Of a stretch of 23,141 bases of DNA, positions 15,806 through 21,968 are shown piece after piece (the stretch's first letter is position 1; every line of letters begins with the position of its first letter). The translations under genes and the position numbers were made by a program. The stretch is from DASPJQ01 sp035299065 (GTDB taxonomy: Bacteria > Bacteroidota > Bacteroidia > Flavobacteriales_D > UBA2798), in contig DATGXI010000067.1 in NCBI GenBank assembly GCA_035299065.1, forward strand, positions 1 through 23,141, read 5' to 3'. The notes under the pieces are model-generated. The model saw only the letters and a list, made by a program, of their open reading frames with translations, searched no databases and was not told the DNA's origin.

Positions 15806-17008
15806 ATGATCAACGTTAATACATTGACCCGGAAAGCACGTGAAATGCAGGCACAGCTTGTTGAATGGCGCAGGCATTTGCACATGCATCCCGAGCTTTC
15901 CTTTAACGAAATTCAAACCAGCGCGTTTGTTAAAAGCATTCTTGAAAAACATAAAATAAGTTATACTGATGGGTGGGTAAAAACCGGCATTGTTGCCACC
16001 ATTGGTAAAATTGACAGCCAACAGGTGGTTGCCCTGCGTGGTGACATGGATGCATTGCCTATTCACGAGCAAAATAAATGCGATTACGTTTCAAAAAATG
16101 AAGGCGTAATGCATGCCTGCGGTCATGATGTACACACCACCTGCGCACTGGGGGCGGCTGTTTTATTAAAGGAAATAGAACAGGAACTGGAAGGCAAAAT
16201 AATTATTGTTTTTCAACCGGGCGAGGAAGTTTTACCTGGCGGGGCAAGTTTGATGTTAAAAGAAGGCGCGCTTGGAAATCCACTCCCAAAAGCCATTTTT
16301 GGTTTGCATGTGTTTCCTGAAATGGAAGTGGGGAATTTGGGATTTCGTGAAGGCGAATACATGGCCTCGAGCGATGAAATTTATTTAACTGTTAAAGGCA
16401 AAGGCGGTCACGCAGCCATGCGTAAGCAGTATAACAACCCATTGCTAATTGCGTCAAAGATTTTAATTGCCCTTGAAAATGCTTTTTCAGAGGAAAATAC
16501 AGCAAAACACACCACAAAACCAACCGTACTTGCCTTTGGTAAAATTGAAGGCAAAGGGGCAACCAACGTAATTCCCGATACGGTTGAAATAGCCGGCACA
16601 TTCAGGGCCATTGATGAAAAATGGAGGGCACATGCCCACGAAATGATCAATGAAATTACACAGAAAATTGCCCGGGAAAATGCGGCTGAGGTAATTGTTG
16701 ATATACGCAAGGGTTACCCGGCTTTAACTAACCATGTAGCCCTTACGCAGTTTGCCAAAAAAACTGCAAGTGAATTATGGGGAGCTAATTGTGTAAAGGA
16801 ACTTGACTTACGCATGACGGCCGAGGATTTTGCCTATTACAGCCAGCAAATGCCTGCCTGTTTTTTCAGGTTGGGCACCCGGAATGAATCAAAAGGAATT
16901 ACATCACCCGTGCATACAGCCACGTTTGATGTTGATGAGGAAGCGTTGGTGATTGGGGCAGGTACTATGGCCTGGTTGGCGTTTCAAAATTTAAGATCTA
17001 AGATTTAA
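15806..17008 (+). CDS. M20 family metallo-amidohydrolase (N-acyl-L-amino acid amidohydrolase type)
   Basis: A 400-residue cytoplasmic hydrolase of the M20D subfamily (HipO/AmhX/ILR1-like), which removes acyl groups from amino acids or related amides. It begins with the family N-terminus WRRHLHMHPELSFNEIQT. Metal-binding motifs are GDMDALPI (79-86), HACGHDVH with Cys105 and His107, PGEE (138-141), GLHVFP with His168, and a C-terminal SPVHTATFD with His370. A dimerisation lid domain occupies about 185-300 (GKGGHAAM, NVIPDTVEIAGTFR). The substrate cannot be told from sequence. The last codons (LRSKI and stop) are encoded by a GATTTAA-type repeat that forms the left arm of an inverted repeat, so the C-terminal tail is probably repeat-derived. 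Confidence 0.93.
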   Translation: MINVNTLTRKAREMQAQLVEWRRHLHMHPELSFNEIQTSAFVKSILEKHKISYTDGWVKTGIVATIGKIDSQQVVALRGDMDALPIHEQNKCDYVSKNEGVMHACGHDVHTTCALGAAVLLKEIEQELEGKIIIVFQPGEEVLPGGASLMLKEGALGNPLPKAIFGLHVFPEMEVGNLGFREGEYMASSDEIYLTVKGKGGHAAMRKQYNNPLLIASKILIALENAFSEENTAKHTTKPTVLAFGKIEGKGATNVIPDTVEIAGTFRAIDEKWRAHAHEMINEITQKIARENAAEVIVDIRKGYPALTNHVALTQFAKKTASELWGANCVKELDLRMTAEDFAYYSQQMPACFFRLGTRNESKGITSPVHTATFDVDEEALVIGAGTMAWLAFQNLRSKI

Positions 17009-17127
17009 GATTTGGCTGCCTGCCGCAATCACATTTCAAACTAATTTCTTTTCTCAATGCGGCACCGGGCTTTCGCTAATAGTCCTCGCCCTATTGAATT
17101 TGGAATCTTAAATCTTAAATTTTCAAA
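16982..17127. repeat. MITE-like inverted-repeat unit enclosing a hairpin element
   Basis: The arms 16982-17006 and 17103-17127 are inverted copies matching at 22 of 25 positions; each contains 7-bp GATTTAA/TTAAATC units. Between them lies hairpin element copy A. The left arm overlaps the last codons of the M20 gene. No transposase is present, so if mobile it would be non-autonomous. Confidence 0.65.
17015..17100 (+). repeat. Dispersed hairpin repeat, copy A
   Basis: A 7-bp perfect stem, TGCCGCA (17021-17027) and TGCGGCA (17058-17064), with a 30-base loop, is followed by CACCGGGCT and a tail ending TCCTCGCC at 17090. Copy B at 23045-23141 has the same order of parts with a different but still paired stem. 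A degenerate third tail (GGGCTGTGGGCTATCACGCT) starts at 17128. Confidence 0.7.
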
Positions 17128-17291
17128 GGGCTGTGGGCTATCACGCTCAATCCCTGGCAGAATTTAATTCGCAAAATCTTCGCATTATACTGCCGTATTG
17201 AATAAACAGCCGTTATCGCAATTTGATTAAAGTTAATTCATTAATTTTTTACAACAAAAAATCTATGGCCTGTGATCATTTACCATTAAAT

Positions 17292-17318
17292 AAAAAACCC
17301 CGGTATTGCTACCGGGGT
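17292..17318 (-). terminator. Rho-independent terminator of the csp gene
   Basis: ACCCCGGTA (17297-17305) and TACCGGGGT (17310-17318) form a perfect GC-rich 9-bp stem around a 4-base loop. On the reverse strand it is followed by six T residues (17292-17297), so it terminates leftward transcription from csp. Confidence 0.9.
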
Positions 17319-17377
17319 CTAAATATGTTTTTAAAATTTTTTGACTTTATTATAAATCAAAAAAACCAAAAACGGGA

Positions 17378-17566
17378 TTACGCTAGTTTAACGTTAACTG
17401 CGTTTGGCCCTTTTTTACCTTCTTCGATTTCAAATACCACGCTATCGTTCTCGCGAATTTGATCTTTTAAACCTGAAACATGAACGAAAATTTCTTTTCC
17501 GCTATCTGTCTTGATAAATCCGAATCCTTTTTCAGTGTTGAAAAATTTTACTGTACCGTTTTCCAT
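17378..17566 (-). CDS. Cold-shock domain protein (CspA family)
   Basis: A 62-residue single-domain OB-fold nucleic-acid-binding protein, close to the usual 63-70. It starts MENGTVKFFNTEKGFGFI. RNP1 is KGFGFI (13-18) and RNP2 is FVHV (27-30); the C-terminus EIEEGKKGPNAVNVKLA is typical. Family members melt RNA secondary structure and can act as antiterminators or translation regulators. It lies 64 bases downstream of a RhlE-type helicase gene on the same strand and has its own terminator, so it may be co-transcribed with the helicase or read from a promoter in the AT-rich spacer. The shared theme of RNA unwinding supports the pairing. Confidence 0.95.
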   Translation of the reverse strand: MENGTVKFFNTEKGFGFIKTDSGKEIFVHVSGLKDQIRENDSVVFEIEEGKKGPNAVNVKLA

Positions 17567-17630
17567 TTTTTTGTTGTGTTTATTAATTAATTATTTTTTA
17601 TAAGGACGTGAAATTAGTGATTTTTTGGAT

Positions 17631-18761
17631 TCACGCATACGGATGTGCCGAAACCACCTCAATATTTTTTTGAATGAGCTTGGTTATGTCCTTTAAATAA
17701 CTGGTTTCCTCTCTGTCACAAAAAGATAAGGCGGTACCTGATTCGCCTGCCCTACCCGTACGGCCAATGCGGTGTACATAGGTCTCGGCAACTTCGGGTA
17801 ATTCATAGTTAATCACGTGACTAAGCTTGTCAACATCAATACCACGCGAGGCTATATCAGTTGCTACAAGTATACGTATTGACCTGTTTTTAAATCCGTT
17901 AAGTGCTCGTTCACGGGCATTTTGCGATTTATTACCGTGTATTGCCTCTGCTTTAATACCATCCTTATTCAATTCCTTTACAACCTTGTCGGCCCCACGT
18001 TTGGTACGCGTAAAAACAAGTGCATGTTCAATGTTTCCTGTCTTTAAAATGTGCTTAAGCAATCCACGTTTATCTTGTTTGTCAACATAATACACCTGTT
18101 GTTTCACCAATACAGCAGCTGACGAAACCGGAGTAACGTTAATGCGCACCGGGTTATGAAGCATGGCGTTAGCCAGTTTCATAATATCAGGTGATGCCGT
18201 GGCCGAAAAAAACATGGTTTGGCGTTGTTTTGGAATTTTAGCAATAATGCGTTTAATATCATGTATAAAACCCATGTCAAGCATGCGGTCAGCTTCATCC
18301 AGTACAAAATACTCAATGGCGTGCAGGCTTATTATTCCCTGCTGCATTAAATCCAATAAGCGGCCAGGTGTGGCAACCAAAATATCAATACCGTTTTTAA
18401 TGGCTTTTACCTGGTGAAATTGCGATACACCACCAAAAATTACGGTATGTTTTATATCGGTGTTTATACTGTAATCGGTAAAGTTTTCGCTAATTTGTAA
18501 AGCAAGTTCACGTGTTGGGGCAAGCACCAATGCCTTAATGGCTTTGCGCTTAGGATCACCTTTTTTTGCATCAAGCATTTGTAAAATAGGCAAGGCAAAT
18601 GCGGCAGTTTTACCTGTACCGGTTTGAGCGCAACCAAAAATATCATTCCCACCTAAAAGAACAGGAATGGCTTTTTGCTGAATGGGTGTTGGTGTTGTGT
18701 AACCTTTTTTACTTAACGCATCGGTTAATTGTGTTGTAAGGTTTAATTCTGAAAAATTCAT
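17631..18761 (-). CDS. rhlE: DEAD-box ATP-dependent RNA helicase, RhlE-like
   Basis: A 376-residue RNA helicase core with very little C-terminal tail. Motifs in order: Q motif PTPIQQKAIPVLL (24-36), motif I AQTGTGKT (45-52), PTRELALQI (82-90), GG (110-111), TPGRLLDL (131-138), DEAD (155-158), SAT (186-188), IHGNKSQNARE, ATDIASRGIDVD and HRIGRTGRAG. The N-terminal signature FSELNLTTQLTDALSKKGY and motif I context fit the RhlE subgroup, which remodels rRNA during ribosome assembly and participates in cold adaptation and RNA decay. It is transcribed with csp downstream and is preceded by a long leader (about 130 nt from a predicted promoter) that holds a stable hairpin. The subgroup assignment is inference. 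Confidence 0.93.
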   Translation of the reverse strand: MNFSELNLTTQLTDALSKKGYTTPTPIQQKAIPVLLGGNDIFGCAQTGTGKTAAFALPILQMLDAKKGDPKRKAIKALVLAPTRELALQISENFTDYSINTDIKHTVIFGGVSQFHQVKAIKNGIDILVATPGRLLDLMQQGIISLHAIEYFVLDEADRMLDMGFIHDIKRIIAKIPKQRQTMFFSATASPDIMKLANAMLHNPVRINVTPVSSAAVLVKQQVYYVDKQDKRGLLKHILKTGNIEHALVFTRTKRGADKVVKELNKDGIKAEAIHGNKSQNARERALNGFKNRSIRILVATDIASRGIDVDKLSHVINYELPEVAETYVHRIGRTGRAGESGTALSFCDREETSYLKDITKLIQKNIEVVSAHPYA

Positions 18762-18785
18762 TTTTCTTAAATAATATATAGTTCA

Positions 18786-18806
18786 GGCAATGCACTGTTG
18801 CATTCC
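18786..18806 (-). promoter_or_regulatory. Hairpin in the leader of the helicase gene
   Basis: On the reverse strand GGAATGCA pairs with TGCATTGCC (one bulged G) around a 4-base loop, ending about 25 bases upstream of the helicase ATG. A leader hairpin at this position could modulate translation, as in cold-shock mRNAs, but no family match is claimed. Confidence 0.4.
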
Positions 18807-18896
18807 TGTAGACTTGTTAGAAAACGGTTAAATGAATCATGCTGCTTAACGAGGTATTTGCAGCGGACTGAGATACTATCTTCCAAAGAAGTGATA

Positions 18897-18930
18897 CAAA
18901 GATATATTAAAAATTAACAGGTTTTACAAA
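18897..18930 (-). promoter_or_regulatory. Predicted promoter of the rhlE-csp unit
   Basis: On the reverse strand TTTG (18930-18927), a 22-base spacer and TATCTTTG (18904-18897) match the Bacteroidota -33/-7 pattern. Transcription would start near 18890, giving a leader of about 130 nt. Confidence 0.5.
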
Positions 18931-19105
18931 TTGCCCGGCCGACCCATTCTCCAGCGCACCTAACAATCACTATATGAACCGGCTAACCTTCATTTATTTG
19001 ACGCCCATGAAATCGGTTTGAAATGAATACATGAGTGAATCAGGAGGTTGGTGAAGAGGAATTTCAACAACGTTTATTCATTCAGTTTTTATTGAGATTG
19101 GTTTA

Positions 19106-19136
19106 ATTAAAAAACCCCCGTTTGTGGCGGGGGTTT
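19106..19136 (-). terminator. Rho-independent terminator after the SKYDA-repeat gene
   Basis: AAACCCCCG (19112-19120) and CGGGGGTTT (19128-19136) form a perfect 9-bp stem around a 7-base loop. Read leftward it is followed by TTTTTTAATTAA. It begins eight bases after the gene's stop codon. Confidence 0.92.
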
Positions 19137-19143
19137 CAATGTT

Positions 19144-19482
19144 CTATTGCATAAAATGCAGTTTGGAATTATTTCTCCATTCGGCATCGTACTTGCTGTC
19201 TGAAAAATAAATCACAATGTCGGCATCGTATTTACTGTCGCAAAAATAAATTTTCTTTTTTGCATCATACTTGCTGTCCACAAAAAACCAAAGGCCTTTG
19301 TTATCGGTGGCATCGTATTTTGATGAGCATTTGTAAACCACTAGGTCAGCATCGTATTTTGAACTGGCCACGTAAACTTTTACATCAGCGTCATATTTTG
19401 AGTCGCATGAGTAAACGGTTTGTGCACTGCTACTGGCCGAAACGAGCAATACAAATCCGAACAGGGTTAATAGTTTTTTCAT
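19144..19482 (-). CDS. Small exported SKYDA-repeat protein (DUF6150 / septoil-knot-like)
   Basis: A 112-residue protein with a signal peptide (MKKLLTLFGFVLLVSASSSAQ). The mature ~90 residues are almost entirely six copies of a 13-residue unit centred on SKYDA: DSKYDADVKVYVA, SSKYDADLVVYKC, SSKYDATDNKGLWFFV (three residues longer), DSKYDAKKKIYFC, DSKYDADIVIYFS and DSKYDAEWRN. Alternating hydrophobic residues after each SKYDA imply short beta-strands. The spacing, the central LWFF variant and the terminal EW resemble the DUF6150/'septoil knot' family, as I remember it, in which units end in repeated SxGxA motifs. Function is unknown. It has its own terminator and lies 129 bases downstream of metK. 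The repeats are diverged at the DNA level. Confidence 0.88.
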   Translation of the reverse strand: MKKLLTLFGFVLLVSASSSAQTVYSCDSKYDADVKVYVASSKYDADLVVYKCSSKYDATDNKGLWFFVDSKYDAKKKIYFCDSKYDADIVIYFSDSKYDAEWRNNSKLHFMQ

Positions 19483-19611
19483 TGTTTTAAGGTTATTCGT
19501 TAATTGTTATTTGTTAATAGGCAAGCTGACTATAACGTGTGCTAAATTAGCATTTACAGTGCCAGCCTTAATTTCACCAGTAACTGCAAAAAACAAGCCA
19601 AACAAACTAAA

Positions 19612-20865
19612 TTACTTCAACTTAAACGCCTTCTTAACCTTGTCAACGTAGTCAAGTTTCTCCCAGGTAAACAATTCCACTTTCATGGTTTTTGTTTTTC
19701 CGTCAGGTGACTTAAATGTTTTGGTTATGATCTCGTTTTTACGTCCCATATGGCCATACGCTGCGGTTTCGCTATACATAGGCGTACGCAATTTGAAACG
19801 CTGCTCAATAAAGTATGGACGCATATCAAATACCTTTTGCACTATTTTGGCAATCTCACCATCGGTCATTTTTACCTTAGCTGTACCATAGGTATCAATA
19901 AAAATACCCATTGGTTGTGCTACACCAATTGCATAGGACACCTGTACCAACACTTCAGAACAAACACCGGCTGCAACCAGGTTTTTTGCAATATGACGTG
20001 TTGCATAGGCTGCACTGCGGTCAACTTTTGAAGGATCTTTTCCTGAAAACGCTCCACCGCCATGCGCACCTTTTCCACCGTAGGTATCTACAATGATTTT
20101 ACGGCCTGTTAAACCAGTGTCGCCATGCGGGCCACCAATTACAAATTTACCGGTTGGGTTAATGTGGTAATTGATCTTGTTGTTAAACAAGTGCGCATAC
20201 TTTGCGTACTTCTTCTTTACGCGTGGTATTAAAATTTCAATTATATCTTTTTTGATCTTGGCCAGCATTTTGGCTTCTGAATCAAAATCGTCATGCTGGG
20301 TTGACACCACAATGGCATCAATGCGCACAGGCTCATTTTTGTCGTTATACTCCAATGTAACCTGGCTTTTTGCATCAGGACGCAGGTATTTAATTTCTTT
20401 ATTCTCCCTGCGCAAAGCTGCAAGTTCCAATAAAATGCCATGGGCAAGGTCCAATGCAAGCGGCATGTAATTAGCCGTTTCGTTGGTTGCATATCCAAAC
20501 ATCATTCCCTGGTCACCAGCGCCCTGGTCTTCTTTTTTCTTACGGTCAACGCCCTGGTTAATGTCAGCGCTTTGCTCGTGTATAGCTGAAAGAATTCCAC
20601 ATGAATTTGCTTCAAACATGTATTCGCTTTTGGTATAACCAATTTTACGAATCACTTCGCGCGCAATTTCCTGCACATCCAAATACGCTTTTGACTTTAC
20701 CTCACCGGCAAGCATTACCTGGCCCGTTGTTACCAGTGTTTCGCAGGCAACTTTTGAATTTGGGTCAAAAGCAAGAAAATTGTCAATTAAAGCATCTGAA
20801 ATCTGGTCAGCTACTTTGTCGGGATGTCCTTCTGAAACCGACTCTGATGTAAATAAATAACCCAT
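19612..20865 (-). CDS. metK: S-adenosylmethionine synthetase
   Basis: Makes S-adenosylmethionine from methionine and ATP in the cytoplasm, supplying methyl groups to the cell. At 417 residues it is in the normal range for Bacteroidota (about 415-430). It starts MGYLFTSESVSEGHPDKVAD, with the ATP-binding HPDK; GAGDQGMMFGY (115-125) and GGGAFSGKD (269-277) are the two family signatures; GPHGDTGLTGRKI (246-258) is also conserved. A promoter-like TTTG / TATTTTCG pair lies about 45-75 bases upstream. I do not recognise a SAM riboswitch in the 131-base upstream spacer. It appears monocistronic or co-transcribed with the downstream SKYDA gene; no methionine-cycle neighbours are present. Confidence 0.97.
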   Translation of the reverse strand: MGYLFTSESVSEGHPDKVADQISDALIDNFLAFDPNSKVACETLVTTGQVMLAGEVKSKAYLDVQEIAREVIRKIGYTKSEYMFEANSCGILSAIHEQSADINQGVDRKKKEDQGAGDQGMMFGYATNETANYMPLALDLAHGILLELAALRRENKEIKYLRPDAKSQVTLEYNDKNEPVRIDAIVVSTQHDDFDSEAKMLAKIKKDIIEILIPRVKKKYAKYAHLFNNKINYHINPTGKFVIGGPHGDTGLTGRKIIVDTYGGKGAHGGGAFSGKDPSKVDRSAAYATRHIAKNLVAAGVCSEVLVQVSYAIGVAQPMGIFIDTYGTAKVKMTDGEIAKIVQKVFDMRPYFIEQRFKLRTPMYSETAAYGHMGRKNEIITKTFKSPDGKTKTMKVELFTWEKLDYVDKVKKAFKLK

Positions 20866-20911
20866 GGGTATTTTTAAATTTTAAATAATGAAATCCTGAA
20901 AATTTAGACTG

Positions 20912-20941
20912 CGAAAATAGTAAAATCGGCCAACATGCAAA
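20912..20941 (-). promoter_or_regulatory. Predicted promoter of metK
   Basis: On the reverse strand TTTG (20941-20938), an 18-base spacer and TATTTTCG (20919-20912, one mismatch to TAnnTTTG). The start codon is 46 bases downstream of the box. Confidence 0.45.
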
Positions 20942-20996
20942 ACGCTAAATGAGAATAGAAAATAAAGTGTGAATAAGTTACCCGGCCCGGGCAAGG

Positions 20997-21905
20997 TTAT
21001 TTCTTCGTGAATTTTTTGAAAACCTCCTCAAGGCTTTGCTGCTCTTTGCGCAGGGTTAACACAAGATTTTGATTATCAACACCAAATTGCGAAATCAGGG
21101 GCCTTATGTCTTCCTCAGAAGCCGACTCAAGCACCCAGGCATTGGTTCCAACCTCACGGGCTGTTTTAATTCCAGGTATTTTACTTAACTGGGTTTTGCT
21201 AACCGGTTTTTCAAATTCCACATAAATAACCTGTTTTTCGGCATTGGTTTGCTGCAGTACCTTTGCCTCATCGTTGGCTACAATATGCCCGCGGTTAATG
21301 ATAATGATTCTGGAGCAAATGGCTTCAACCTCCTGCATAATGTGGGTTGAGAGCATAACCGTTTTTTCCTTGCCTATTTTTTTGATCAGGTTGCGTATTT
21401 CTTCCAATTGGTTAGGGTCAAGGCCGCTGGTTGGCTCATCTAAAATCAACACCTGCGGGTCGTGAATCATGGCTTGTGCCAATCCCACACGCTGGCGGTA
21501 ACCTTTTGACAAAGCGCCTATTTTTTTATGTTCTTCAAGACCTAAACCAACTACATCAATCATATTCTCAACAGCCTTTTTGCGGTTTGGTAAGCGATGA
21601 ATGCCCGCAATAAAATCAAGGTACTCTTTAATATACATGTCAAGGTACAATGGGTTGTGCTCAGGCAAATAACCAACCATGCGTTTTACCGCCAGTGGAT
21701 CTTCTTCAACATTCACACCATTTACTTTTGCTTCACCAAAACTAGGGGGTATATAGCAGGTAAGTATTTTCATGGTGGTTGACTTACCGGCACCGTTTGG
21801 TCCTAAAAATCCAACAACCTCACCTGCTTTCACCTCAAATGAAATAGCATCAATGGCACGTTGTTCGCCATAAATTTTTGTGAGGTTATTTACAAGTATT
21901 GACAC
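20997..21905 (-). CDS. gldA: ABC transporter ATP-binding protein, GldA-like
   Basis: A 302-residue ABC ATPase. Walker A GPNGAGKST (35-43), a GYLPEHNPLYLD Q-loop region (78-89), signature LSKGYRQRVGLAQAM (132-146), Walker B LILDEPTSGLDPNQ (153-166) and H-loop STHIM (His188) are intact; a ~90-residue C-terminal domain follows. PEHNPLYLD and LDPNQLEEIR, together with the length, match GldA, the ATPase of the gliding-motility ABC transporter that works with GldF and GldG in flavobacteria. GldF/G are not in the window, as is often the case for gldA. The start is GTG at 21905; an in-frame stop two codons upstream rules out a longer form. The 7-bp repeat array ends three bases before the start codon. 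A general ABC-2-type export ATPase is the alternative. Confidence 0.8.
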   Translation of the reverse strand: MSILVNNLTKIYGEQRAIDAISFEVKAGEVVGFLGPNGAGKSTTMKILTCYIPPSFGEAKVNGVNVEEDPLAVKRMVGYLPEHNPLYLDMYIKEYLDFIAGIHRLPNRKKAVENMIDVVGLGLEEHKKIGALSKGYRQRVGLAQAMIHDPQVLILDEPTSGLDPNQLEEIRNLIKKIGKEKTVMLSTHIMQEVEAICSRIIIINRGHIVANDEAKVLQQTNAEKQVIYVEFEKPVSKTQLSKIPGIKTAREVGTNAWVLESASEEDIRPLISQFGVDNQNLVLTLRKEQQSLEEVFKKFTKK

Positions 21906-21908
21906 GGG

Positions 21909-21968
21909 GATTTAAGATTTAAGATTTAAGATTTAAGATTTAAGATTTAAGATTTAAGATTTAAGATT
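21909..21968. repeat. Perfect eight-copy GATTTAA array between the glycosyltransferase and gldA
   Basis: Eight uninterrupted identical 7-bp units (21909-21964) plus a partial GATT. It fills the whole spacer: one end overlaps the glycosyltransferase stop codon by two bases, the other ends three bases before the gldA GTG. Confidence 0.97.

Larger units (their letters stand above)
17009..17377. other. Non-coding region between the M20 gene and csp
   Basis: A 369-base convergent spacer. It holds the inverted-repeat unit and hairpin element copy A up to 17127, a degenerate third element tail at 17128-17153, and the csp terminator at 17292-17318. Between 17161 and 17290 I see only AT-rich sequence with no supported gene. 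Confidence 0.7.
18762..19143. other. 382-base non-coding region upstream of the helicase
   Basis: Contains the helicase leader and promoter (to about 18930) and the terminator of the SKYDA-repeat gene (19106-19136). The stretch 18931-19105 has no open frame I would support and no recognised RNA gene. Confidence 0.6.

Noticed and set aside
20866..20996. Possible SAM riboswitch upstream of metK
   Set aside because: The spacer shows a promoter-like pair and a short GC hairpin near the gldA stop, but none of the conserved cores of SAM riboswitch classes that I know.
20984..21000. GC-rich hairpin (CCCGGGCCGGG) as a gldA terminator
   Set aside because: It overlaps the stop codon region, has a short stem with a 5-base loop and lacks a T-run on the reverse strand.
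21909..21968. CRISPR-like array
   Set aside because: Units are 7 bp with no spacers and no cas genes; this is a simple tandem repeat.
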